The notes beneath the pieces were generated by a model, which worked only from the letters and a program-made list of their open reading frames with translations, had not been told where the DNA came from and did no database searches. A DNA stretch of 64,000 bases, taken from positions 1 through 64,000 of the forward strand of contig KV908548.1 of assembly GCA_002005505.1 (NCBI GenBank), in the 5' to 3' direction. This document shows positions 1-9,718 of this stretch, piece after piece (position 1 is the stretch's first letter; every line of letters starts with the position of its first letter). The stretch is from Botryococcus braunii (lineage: Eukaryota; Chlorophyta; Trebouxiophyceae). The position numbers were made by a program, and so were the translations under genes.

Positions 1-419
1 TCGAGGTAGAATCGAAGTTCCAATCCGTTACAAGTTCGCAGCCCTCCTCACGCAGGTCGTCCGAGTCTCCAAAGAACAATATATAATGAACAATGTAGAG
101 AATGCTAGATGTCTCACTCGTAGCAGCAAACCCAAAGACAATGATAACCACCCGAGTTCCTAGTCCACCTATGCGCGGATCCGGCTACGTCGTCCCTCTA
201 CGAGATGCTCTCGCGAGCATAACGATATGGATGACGAGAGGAGACCCACTAGGATATTACAGTCATTTTCCTACACACAAGGACAACGAGATCTACTCGT
301 ATCCCAAAGGGCACGAAGAACATGAACTACGCGCACACCATTACGAACATTATGCTTACGCGCACATCCTACGCGCAGGGGACGTGAGACGCGTCGCGCT
401 GACGCGGCACCTCACTACA
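1..419 (-). mobile_element. Gyp1 LTR, cut by window edge
   Basis: This is the reverse complement of the long terminal repeat seen whole at 8511-9001. It ends at 419 with ACCTCACTACA, the complement of the LTR start TGTAGTGAGGT. The far end is lost at the window edge. The adjoining copy A is on the plus strand, so this LTR faces away from it and belonged to another copy to the left. The 106-codon open frame on its plus strand recurs in the other LTRs only because the LTRs are copies of each other. Confidence 0.85.
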
Positions 420-473
420 TAACCACCAAGAGGTGCCAACCGGGTCAAAGAGCACCTCTTTCCCAGAATAGGT
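420..473. repeat. Junction filler with a short inverted repeat
   Basis: These 54 bases between the inverted LTR and the truncated copy A match neither the LTR nor gag. They contain a perfect 9-bp inverted repeat, AAGAGGTGC (428-436) and GCACCTCTT (452-460), around a 15-nt spacer. It may be filler from end joining at the rearrangement breakpoint. Confidence 0.5.
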
Positions 474-804
474 TAAGGTTCTCAACGTTGTGAGGATCCA
501 AGCACCGATACTTTCCGGGATTCCCAGGGCCTGGCTTGAGCCGTCGACAGTTGGTGGGAAGTTAGATCTCGGACAAGCGCCCCTCCGAGCCCAGTGTTAT
601 TTCTGCAAAAACTTTGGTCACGAGCAATGGCAATGTCAGGCCAAGCGGGACTACTTGCAAAGGAAGAGCAGGCGCGACAGTCATTGCCCCACCTCCTCCT
701 TTCCCCTCTAATCAAGCTCGAGGTGGGCAGTGGAAGGGCCGTGGTGGCCGGGGAGCACATTGGAAGGGAAAAGGGCCGGGGCATAATCCTCAAAAGTAAA
801 TTCT
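474..804 (+). pseudogene. Gyp1-A gag remnant (zinc knuckle end)
   Basis: The C-terminal part of gag, the nucleocapsid-like protein that packages element RNA. A CX2CX4HX4C zinc knuckle (C-Y-F-C, then H, then C) lies near 597-640, followed by a basic Gly/Arg-rich tail as in copies E and F. Small deletions relative to copy E (in the region matching 20330-20460) break the frame repeatedly. The N-terminal capsid-like domain is absent. Confidence 0.8.
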
Positions 805-810
805 GAAGCC

Positions 811-3800
811 ATGGATGCCACTTGCTTGCATGTTTTGCACTCTCTTGTGGCCTCCAATTTGGGAAAGGAAGGGGTGAACCTTGTGGTGCCAAATGTTAGG
901 AAGGCTGAATCTGAGATTTCCAAGTTTTTATGGGAACAAAGGTGCAACCCGTCCCTCACTTGTTGTTTCATTGTGGGAAGGAAACTTGGAAAAGTAAGAG
1001 TCTCTATGCTCACCGTATGCAAGGAAGGATTGTGGAAGTGTGTTCAGGAAGGAAGGGACAGGCGGTGGACATGAATGGTCAAACTAGTGTATACCCATTC
1101 TCTTTTGTATGTTGTGTGGTTCCCCAAGACCCACACTCACCATGGGAAGTGTTACTACTGACTCTCCGCTAGCTATGACCTTTCCGGCGAATGTTAAGGG
1201 AAAATCCTTTCAGTGTTGTTTGATAGTGGGGCATCTCATTCGTTTATTAAAAGTGATACTTTGCAAGGGCTAGGGGTGCGATACAAACCCGCATGCATAT
1301 CCGTGACTCTTGCTGATGGAAGTGTGTCCGATACGAAAGGAACGGTAGATGTGTCGTTTACACTCAAGCCTGGTATAACTTCCCGTCACAACTTCATTGT
1401 AAGCCCTGCCATGATTGATGGGGTAGACATGATTTTGGGGCAGGACTGGATGGAAGAAAGAGGAGTCTCAATTGATTTTTGTGTAAAGGCTGCTCAATTA
1501 GACATAATGGGAAGTGGGTCACCCTAAAACACGCAAATTCATCGTTGCCAGTGGGGCCAAAACTTGTTTGGGGTTTACAAGCACAAGAGAGGAAGGAAGG
1601 AAGGATAGGAATGGAAAAGGATGGAAGGACAAGATGTTTGGAAGGTTGTTTGTATACTGTGCTTGTGAATGAGCAGGCTGAACTGGTGGACATCACCGGG
1701 GAGGACGCCTCAAGTGAGGCCGACCTGGCGGACACCGACAAATCTATGGACGACACCCCCGTCGTCACAAAACCCCCCAGTAGTACCGGTATGACTTTCA
1801 CTCATCAAATAAATGACATGTTGGAAGGCAAGCCACAGGCCCTGAAAGACTTGTTACTTGCAAATGAGGACTTGTTTGCAAAACAACTCCCGGGGTTACC
1901 CCCGGAGCGGGAAGTGTTTCACACAATAAATTTGGAAGAAGGACATCGGCCCCCCAATAGGCCCGCGTACCGTCTTGCTCCAAGTGAGCTTGCGGAATGC
2001 GAAAAAACGGTTGATGAGTTGTTAAAATTGGGATTGATCAGGCCAAGTTGCTCACCATTTGCATCACCTGTTTTGTTTGTTAGAAAGAAGGATGGAAGTT
2101 TGCGTATGGTAATAGACTACCGTCCCCTGAATAAAATTACCATCTCGGATAGGTACCCTCTCCCCAGAATTGACGATCTGTTGGATAGGCTTAAGGGAGC
2201 CAAGGTGTTTTCGAGCTTGGACTTGTTGTCTGGGTACCATCAAGTGCGACTTCGCAAGGAGGATGTGCCTAAAACTGCCTTCAGGACCCCTTTTGGCTTG
2301 TACGAATTTCTTGTACTTCCCTTTGGTTTGACCAACGCGCCCGCGACATTTCAACGGCTTATGAATGAGGTTTTTCACGACTTTATAAGGGAAGGCTTTG
2401 TGGTTGTATACTAGGATGATGTGCTCATTTATAGCAAAACGGAAGAGGAACACCTTCTGCAGTTGGACAGAGTTTTCACCCGTCTACGCGAACATCAACT
2501 CCTGGCAAAACTTGTCAAATGCTCTTTCTTTGAGAAACAATTGAAATACTTGGGACACATCATTGGGGAAAATGGGTTGGAAGTGGATATGGATAAAGTC
2601 AAGGTGGTGCAGGAGTGGCCTACGCCCACAAACGTAACGGAAGTTAGGAGGTTTCTTGGGTTGTCTAATTACTTTCGAAAGTTTATTCAGAACTACAGTA
2701 TCCTGGCAACCCCATTGACAGCTCTCTCTGGGGCAAAAGCACCTTGGAAGTGGGGACAGGAACAACAGGAAGCATTTGACAACATAAAGGAAGCTTTGGT
2801 AAGTGCCCCTATCTTAACACTCCCGGACGTACGTCGGCCATTTAAGGTAGTGTGCGATGCATGCGATTACGGCGTGGGAGCTGTGCTATTTCAAGATGGG
2901 AAGGTTTGTGCGTATTTCAGTAAAAAGTTGGGAGCAAGCGAGAGGAACTACAGTGCCACGGAACGGGAGTTATTGGCTGTAGTGTATGCTCTCACGGAAT
3001 GGAGATGTTATTTGTTAGGTAAGCCAGTAACGGTGGTGACGGATCACAAGTGCAACACCTTCTTGGGTCAACAGGTGGGGCTTAGTCCTCGGAGGGCTCG
3101 GTGGGCCGAGCGCCTGCAGGAGTTTGAGATTGAATGGGTATGGGAACCGGGCAAGACCAACATTGCGGATCCGCTCTCCAGGTGTCACTTCACTCAACAC
3201 CCTGGACCTGGGGGGAGGGACAATGGGGCTGCTGTGGCCGGGGCTGCCCTCCGGCGCAAGCGTCGGCGCACCAGTCCGGACTCCCTCACCCCCTCCAGCC
3301 GGGATGTCGAGGGTACCCTCACAGCTCGGGCCCGCAAGGTCCCCAAGGTCACGCTCCCGGGGCCCGCTCACGAGACCCCAAGCTCCCTCGGCACGATGGA
3401 GCAAATCGGGTTGGCCAGCCCGAGTGAGCTTACCCGCGAGACCGATGGGTACGAATCCCTACTTGGCAAACTTGAGAAGGCTTACACATACGATCCGTGG
3501 TTGGCAGCGCGTGCGAATAGAAGGAAGGTTAGTCTAAAGGGAGGCTTTTGGGAGAGGAATGGACGGAAATATGTTCCTGCATTGTTTGAGGAAAGGAAAG
3601 ATGGGGAACTTGTCGTGGAGAACCTACGACGTGGAATTTTGGAAGCTTTACATGATCCACCTCATGTTGGTCACCCTGGAGTAACTCGCATGTACGAGCT
3701 TGTAACATGGGAATGGTATTGGCCGGGAATGTATGAGGATGTCAAAGCCTATGTTGCTCATTGTGACTCTTGTCAACGAGTCAAGGCTCGGAATACTTTG

Positions 3801-4107
3801 CCTGCTGGTCTTCTTCACCCCTTACAAATACCGGCAAGGAAGTGGCAAAGTGTGTCTATGGACTTTATTACCAACCTCCCACAGACCCCAAGTGGAAATG
3901 ATGCTATTTGATTTGTTGTGGATAGGCTTAGCAAGTATGCTCATTTTGCTGCTACAACAATGAATGCTGATGCTTATACTCTAGCACAATTGTTAAGGAC
4001 ATGGGTGTGGATGTATCGTGGATCCCGGGTGTGGTGGCATTGTGGATCACAAGCCACTCACTGGCGAACGCGGCCGCACTCTGGACGATCCGAACGAGCC
4101 AAATGAG
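811..4107 (+). pseudogene. Gyp1-A pol: protease-RT-RNase H-partial integrase
   Basis: Broken Ty3/gypsy pol. The aspartic protease has its DSGAS active site near 1225. RT runs about 1840-2700. Its catalytic YLDD reads Y-stop-D-D because TTG is TAG at 2412-2414. RNase H follows (about 2840-3180), with a D in FKVVCDACDYG and an E in TERELL. A low-complexity tether leads to the integrase HHCC zinc domain (about 3650-3790). The frame stops at TGA 3909-3911, just inside the integrase core (SGNDAI-stop-FVVDRLSK). About 60 more codons follow, but the second Asp, the Glu and the C-terminal domain are missing. One-base changes near 1200, 1500 and 1640 also shift the protease frame. No functional product is expected. 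Confidence 0.9.
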
Positions 4108-4788
4108 GATAGCTGGAAATAACTTGCACAGGTCACGCGTTGTTGCCACAAGAAAGTGGAAGAATACAGAGAGAGTCACGGGCTCCCGCCATTGCCTCCC
4201 AAGGGCACGACTCCTAGGGTCCACCCTTAGGGTCCCGTCGACCGGTTGGCCCTCCTTGGAGGGGTCTCTCTGTATGGCCATATGGACTTTGGATAGGCTA
4301 GGGTAAGGCTGCCTTACCCGGTAGGGTTGACCATGGGTCCCTTACCTGGATAGATTTTTGTGCACATTAGGTGTATGGCCTTTTCACTTCACTACCACAC
4401 CTGATCAATATGGTGCAATACTGGCGTAATACTGGACTATATGTGGAAATTGGACTCCCCTTGGACTCTGGACTTTTGGACATCTGGACTTTTACCTCTG
4501 CCCTTGTGTCTCATTTTGGCTGTTCATCATGTGGACTTTCGTTTTTCTTTCAGTGTTTTGTCTTTTGTTCTGTTAGTCATGCCTGATCCTTGTTCTTCTT
4601 GCATTATGGTGGGGACCCCGATACGCAGCATTCGGCTGGGGTCTGGCAACACGGGAGGCGGGTTGCCCGTAGGTCTAAGTCTGAGTCTCCGCATGTTGGA
4701 AGGTCTTTCTGTTCCTTTGTTTGCCTTGTCTGTTTGTTGTTGCGCTCTGCCTTCTGCGCGGGGACGCACAGGAATAAGGGGGGGAGTA
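4108..4788 (+). other. Gyp1 noncoding 3' region and polypurine tract
   Basis: No coding frame of weight. The segment recurs almost unchanged in all copies: 7830-8510 in B, and in the complements of 9037-9718 and 14046-14723. It begins where integrase is cut off and ends in the purine run AATAAGGGGGGGAGTA directly before the LTR, the expected plus-strand priming site. It probably replaced the lost integrase 3' half and LTR-proximal coding region. Confidence 0.7.
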
Positions 4789-5171
4789 TGTAGTGAGGTG
4801 CCGCGTCAGCGCGACGCGTCTCACGTAGGATGTGCGCGTAGTTCATGTTTCTTCGTGCCCTTTGGGATACGAGTAGATCTCGTTGTCCTTGTGTGTAGGA
4901 AAATGACTGTAATATCCTAGTGGGTCTCCTCTCGTCATCCATATCGCTATGCTCGCGAGAGCATCTCGTAGAGGGACGACGTAGCCGGATCCGCGCATAG
5001 GTGGACTAGGAACTCGGGTGGCGATCATTGTCTTTGGGTTTTGCTGCTACGAGTGAGACATCTAGCATTCTCTTCATTGTTCATTATATATTGTTCTTTG
5101 GAGACTCGGACGACCTGCGTGAGGAGGGCTGCGAACTTGTAACGGATTGGAACTTCGATTTCTACCTTCGG
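4789..5171 (+). mobile_element. Gyp1 LTR between copies A and B, 3' truncated
   Basis: Starts TGTAGTGAGG after the polypurine tract. Compared with 8511-9001 it lacks about 44 bp near 4829, and the last ~80 bp are gone: it breaks off in CTACCTTCGG and continues straight into gag of copy B. The same small internal deletion is found in the LTR at 29879-30330, so these two belong to one LTR subtype. Confidence 0.85.
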
Positions 5172-5400
5172 AAGGAAGGAAGGTTCTCAACGTTGTGAAG
5201 AGGACTCCAACAAGCACGCCGGCATACTTTCCGGGATTCACCCAGGGGCCTGTGCTTGGAGCCGTCGGACACAACGTTGGTGGGAAGTTAGATTCTCGGA
5301 CAAGCGTCCCCTCCGAGCGCCAGTGTTATTTCTGCAAAAACTTTGGTCACGAGCAATGGCAATGTCAGGCCAAGCGGGACTACTTGCAAGGAAGAGCAGG
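5172..5400 (+). pseudogene. Gyp1-B gag fragment
   Basis: A short stretch of the gag C-terminal half, with the zinc knuckle (CYFC...H...C, about 5328-5369). The frame then runs into sequence downstream of protease because of an internal deletion. The capsid-like domain is missing, so this is not a usable gag. Confidence 0.8.
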
Positions 5401-7829
5401 CTGAACTGGTGGACATCACCGGGGAGGACGCCTCAAGTGAGGCCGACTTGGCGGACACCGACAAATCTATGGACGACACCCCCGTCGTCACAAAACCCCC
5501 CAGTAGTACCGGTATGACTTTCACTCATCAAATAAATGACATGTTGGAAGGCAAGCCACAGGCCCTGAAAGACTTGTTACTTGCAAATGAGGACTTGTTT
5601 GCAAAACAACTCCCGGGGTTACCCCCGGAGCGGGAAGTGTTTCACACAATAAATTTGGAAGAAGGACATCGGCCCCCCAATAGGCCCGCGTACCGTCTTG
5701 CTCCAAGTGAGCTTGCGGAATGCGAAAAAACGGTTGATGAGTTGTTAAAATTGGGATTGATCAGGCCAAGTTGCTCACCATTTGCATCACCTGTTTTGTT
5801 TGTTAGAAAGAAGGATGGAAGTTTGCGTATGGTAATAGACTACCGTCCCCTGAATAAAATTACCATCTCGGATAGGTACCCTCTCCCAGAATTGACGATC
5901 TGTTGGATAGGCTTAAGGGAGCCAAGGTGTTTTCGAGCTTGGACTTGTTGTCTGGGTACCATCAAGTGCGACTTCGCAAGGAGGATGTGCCTAAAACTGC
6001 CTTCAGGACCCCTTTTGGCTTGTACGAATTTCTTGTACTTCCCTTTGGTTTGACCAACGCGCCCGCGACATTTCAACGGCTTATGAATGAGGTTTTTCAC
6101 GACTTTATAAGGGAAGGCTTTGTGGTTGTATACTAGGATGATGTGCTCATTTATAGCAAAACGGAAGAGGAACACCTTCTGCAGTTGGACAGAGTTTTCA
6201 CCCGTCTACGCGAACATCAACTCCTGGCAAAACTTGTCAAATGCTCTTTCTTTGAGAAACAATTGAAATACTTGGGACACATCATTGGGGAAAATGGGTT
6301 GGAAGTGGATATGGATAAAGTCAAGGTGGTGCAGGAGTGGCCTACGCCCACAAACGTAACGGAAGTTAGGAGGTTTCTTGGGTTGTCTAATTACTTTCGA
6401 AAGTTTATTCAGAACTACAGTATCCTGGCAACCCCATTGACAGCTCTCTCTGGGGCAAAAGCACCTTGGATGTGGGGACAGGAACAACAGGAAGCATTTG
6501 ACAACATAAAGGAAGCTTTGGTAAGTGCCCCTATCTTAACACTCCCGGACATACGTCGGCCATTTAAGGTAGTGTGCGATGCATGCGATTACGGCGTGGG
6601 AGCTGTGCTATTTCAAGATGGGAAGGTTTGTGCGTATTTCAGTAAAAAGTTGGGAGCAAGCGAGAGGAACTACAGTGCCACGGAACGGGAGTTATTGGCT
6701 GTAGTGTATGCTCTCACGGAATGGAGATGTTATTTGTTAGGTAAGCCAGTAACGGTGGTGACGGATCACAAGTGCAACACCTTCTTGGGTCAACAGGTGG
6801 GGCTTAGTCCTCGGAGGGCTCGGTGGGCCGAGCGCCTGCAGGAGTTTGAGATTGAATGGGTATGGGAACCGGGCAAGACCAACATTGCGGATCCGCTCTC
6901 CAGGTGTCACTTCACTCAACACCCTGGACCTGGGGGGAGGGACAATGGGGCTGCTGTGGCCGGGGCTGCCCTCCGGCGCAAGCGTCGGCGCACCAGTCCG
7001 GACTCCCTCACCCCCTCCAGCCGGGATGTCGAGGGTACCCTCACAGCTCGGGCCCGCAAGGTCCCCAAGGTCACGCTCCCGGGGCCCGCTCACGAGACCC
7101 CAAGCTCCCTCGGCACGATGGAGCAAATCGGGTTGGCCAGCCCGAGTGAGCTTACCCGCGAGACCGATGGGTACGAATCCCTACTTGGCAAACTTGAGAA
7201 GGCTTACACATACGATCCGTGGTTGGCAGCGCGTGCGAATAGAAGGAAGGTTAGTCTAAAGGGAGGCTTTTGGGAGAGGAATGGACGGAAATATGTTCCT
7301 GCATTGTTTGAGGAAAGGAAAGATGGGGAACTTGTCGTGGAGAACCTACGACGTGGAATTTTGGAAGCTTTACATGATCCACCTCATGTTGGTCACCCTG
7401 GAGTAACTCGCATGTACGAGCTTGTCACAAGGGAATGGTATTGGCCGGGAATGTATGAGGATGTCAAAGCCTATGTTGCTCATTGTGACTCTTGTCAACG
7501 AGTCAAGGCTCGGAATACTTTGCCTGCTGGTCTTCTTCACCCCTTACAAATACCGGCAAGGAAGTGGCAAAGTGTGTCTATGGACTTTATTACCAACCTC
7601 CCACAGACCCCAAGTGGAAATGATGCTATTTGATTTGTTGTGGATAGGCTTAGCAAGTATGCTCATTTTGCTGCTACAACAATGAATGCTGATGCTTATA
7701 CTCTAGCACAATTGTTAAGGACATGGGTGTGGATGTATCGTGGATCCCGGGTGTGGTGGCATTGTGGATCACAAGCCACTCACTGGCGAACGCGGCCGCA
7801 CTCTGTACGATCCGAACAAGCCAAATGAG
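5401..7829 (+). pseudogene. Gyp1-B pol: RT-RNase H-partial integrase, protease deleted
   Basis: RT begins about 5570. One C is lost near 5886 (CTCTCCCAGA against CTCTCCCCAGA in other copies), which shifts the frame. The YLDD motif carries the same TAG (6134-6136) as copies A, D and E. From 6143 an open frame of 496 codons covers the RT thumb, RNase H and the integrase zinc domain, up to the shared TGA at 7631-7633. Integrase is cut off at the same place as in copy A. Differences from A in the RNase H region are few (for example W-M-W for W-K-W near 6470), so the two are close relatives. Confidence 0.88.
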
Positions 7830-8510
7830 GATAGCTGGAAATAACTTGCACAGGTCACGCGTTGTTGCCATAAGAAAGTGGAAGAATACAGAGAGAGTCA
7901 CGGGCTCCCGCCATTGCCTCCCAAGGGCACGACTCCTAGGGTCCACCCTTAGGGTCCCGTCGACCGGTTGGCCCTCCTTGGAGGGGTCTCTCTGTATGGC
8001 CATATGGACTTTGGATAGGCTAGGGTAAGGCTGCCTTACCCGGTAGGGTTGACCATGGGTCCCTTACCTGGATAGATTTTTGTGCACATTAGGTGTATGG
8101 CCTTTTCACTTCACTACCACACCTGATCAATATGGTGCAATACTGGCGTAATACTGGACTATATGTGGAAATTGGACTCCCCTTGGACTCTGGACTTTTG
8201 GACATCTGGACTTTTACCTCTGCCCTTGTGTCTCATTTTGGCTGTTCATCATGTGGACTTTCGTTTTTCTTTCAGTGTTTTGTCTTTTGTTCTGTTAGTC
8301 ATGCCTGATCCTTGTTCTTCTTGCATTATGGTGGGGACCCCGATACGCAGCATTCGGCTGGGGTCTGGCAACACGGGAGGCGGGTTGCCCGTAGGTCTAA
8401 GTCTGAGTCTCCGCATGTTGGAAGGTCTTTCTGTTCCTTTGTTTGCCTTGTCTGTTTGTTGTTGCGCTCTGCCTTCTGCGCGGGGACGCACAGGAATAAG
8501 GGGGGGAGTA

Positions 8511-9001
8511 TGTAGTGAGGTGCCGCGTCAGCGCGACGCGTCTCACGTCCCCTGCGCGTAGGATGTGCGCGTAAGCATAATGTTCGTAATGGTGTGCGCG
8601 TAGTTCATGTTTCTTCGTGCCCTTTGGGATACGAGTAGATCTCGTTGTCCTTGTGTGTAGGAAAATGACTGTAATATCCTAGTGGGTCTCCTCTCGTCAT
8701 CCATATCGTTATGCTCGCGAGAGCATCTCGTAGAGGGACGACGTAGCCGGATCCGCGCATAGGTGGACTAGGAACTCGGGTGGTTATCATTGTCTTTGGG
8801 TTTGCTGCTACGAGTGAGACATCTAGCATTCTCTACATTGTTCATTATATATTGTTCTTTGGAGACTCGGACGACCTGCGTGAGGAGGGCTGCGAACTTG
8901 TAACGGATTGGAACTTCGATTCCTACCTTCGGTGTCACCCTTGCCTGAAACCCTTGCTTAGCTTGTTATAAATCTTAGTTACACGTCTCACTTCGTTAAA
9001 T
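8511..9001 (+). mobile_element. Gyp1 LTR, full length, 3' of copy B
   Basis: About 491 bp, from TGTAGTGAGG after the polypurine tract to CTTCGTTAAAT. The minus-strand LTR at 19321-19811 has the same length. It contains a short GC-rich direct-repeat region near 8545-8605 and AT-rich sequence near 8840. TTGG, the first bases of the primer site, follows at 9001-9004, and then an inverted LTR stub. The 3' boundary is uncertain because it does not end in CA. Confidence 0.85.
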
Positions 9002-9718
9002 TGGGACGCGTCGCGCTGACGCGGCACCTCACTACATACTCCCCCCCTTATTCCTGTGCGTCCCCGCGCAGAAGGCAGAGCGCAACAATAAACAGACAAG
9101 GCAAACAAAGGAACAGAAAGACCTTCCAACATGCGGAGACTCAGACTTAGACCTACGGGCAACCCGCCTCCCGTGTTGCCAGACCCCAGCCGAATGCTGC
9201 GTATCGGGGTCCCCACCATAATGCAAGAAGAACAAGGATCAGGCATGACTAACAGAACAAAAGACAAAACACTGAAAGAAAAACGAAAGTCCACATGATG
9301 AACAGCCAAAATGAGACACAAGGGCAGAGCTAAAAGTCCAGATGTCCAAAAGTCCAGAGTCCAAGGGGAGTCCAATTTCCACATATAGTCCAGTATTACG
9401 CCAGTATTGCACCATATTGATCAGGTGTGGTAGTGAAGTGAAAAGGCCATACACCTAATGTGCACAAAAATCTATCCAGGTAAGGGACCCATGGTCAACC
9501 CTACCGGGTAAGGCAGCCTTACCCTAGCCTATCCAAAGTCCATATGGCCATACAGAGAGACCCCTCCAAGGAGGGCCAACCGGTCGACGGGACCCTAAGG
9601 GTGGACCCTAGGAGTCGTGCCCTTGGGAGGCAATGGCGGGAGCCCGTGACTCTCTCTGTATTCTTCCACTTTCTTGTGGCAACAACGCGTGACCTGTGCA
9701 AGTTATTTCCAGCTATCC

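Larger units (their letters stand above)
474..4788 (+). mobile_element. Gyp1 copy A, internal region
   Basis: Ty3/gypsy internal region: gag remnant, protease, reverse transcriptase, RNase H, first part of integrase, then about 680 bp of noncoding 3' sequence and a polypurine tract (about 4773-4788) next to the LTR. The 5' end is missing: primer site and most of gag are replaced by the breakpoint at 474. Several small deletions in gag make this the most worn of the six copies. Domain order PR-RT-RH-IN places it in Ty3/gypsy rather than copia. Confidence 0.9.
5172..8510 (+). mobile_element. Gyp1 copy B, internal region
   Basis: Starts with gag sequence joined directly to the truncated LTR at GGAAGGAAGG. 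The same junction occurs in copy F (25082). A second deletion joins the gag zinc-knuckle region (about 5395) to the spacer after protease at the microhomology GAGCAGGC, so protease is entirely missing. RT, RNase H, partial integrase and the noncoding 3' region follow, ending with the polypurine tract before 8511. Confidence 0.88.

Noticed and set aside
102..422. Open frame repeated in all Gyp1 LTRs (about 74-106 codons, MLDVSLVAANPK…)
   Set aside because: It is antisense within the LTR and recurs only because LTRs are copies. No motif, and small LTR deletions change its end freely.
2412..2414. Stop-codon recoding (TAG read as an amino acid) at YLDD
   Set aside because: Copies C and F have TTG there, the expected residue is Leu rather than Gln, and Cop1 uses TGA to end an intact frame. 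Common descent of a nonsense mutation is simpler.
3015..3404. Antisense frames of 97-137 codons over the Gyp1 RNase H-integrase tether
   Set aside because: They overlap a GC-rich Pro/Arg segment of pol and repeat in every copy with it; no independent support.
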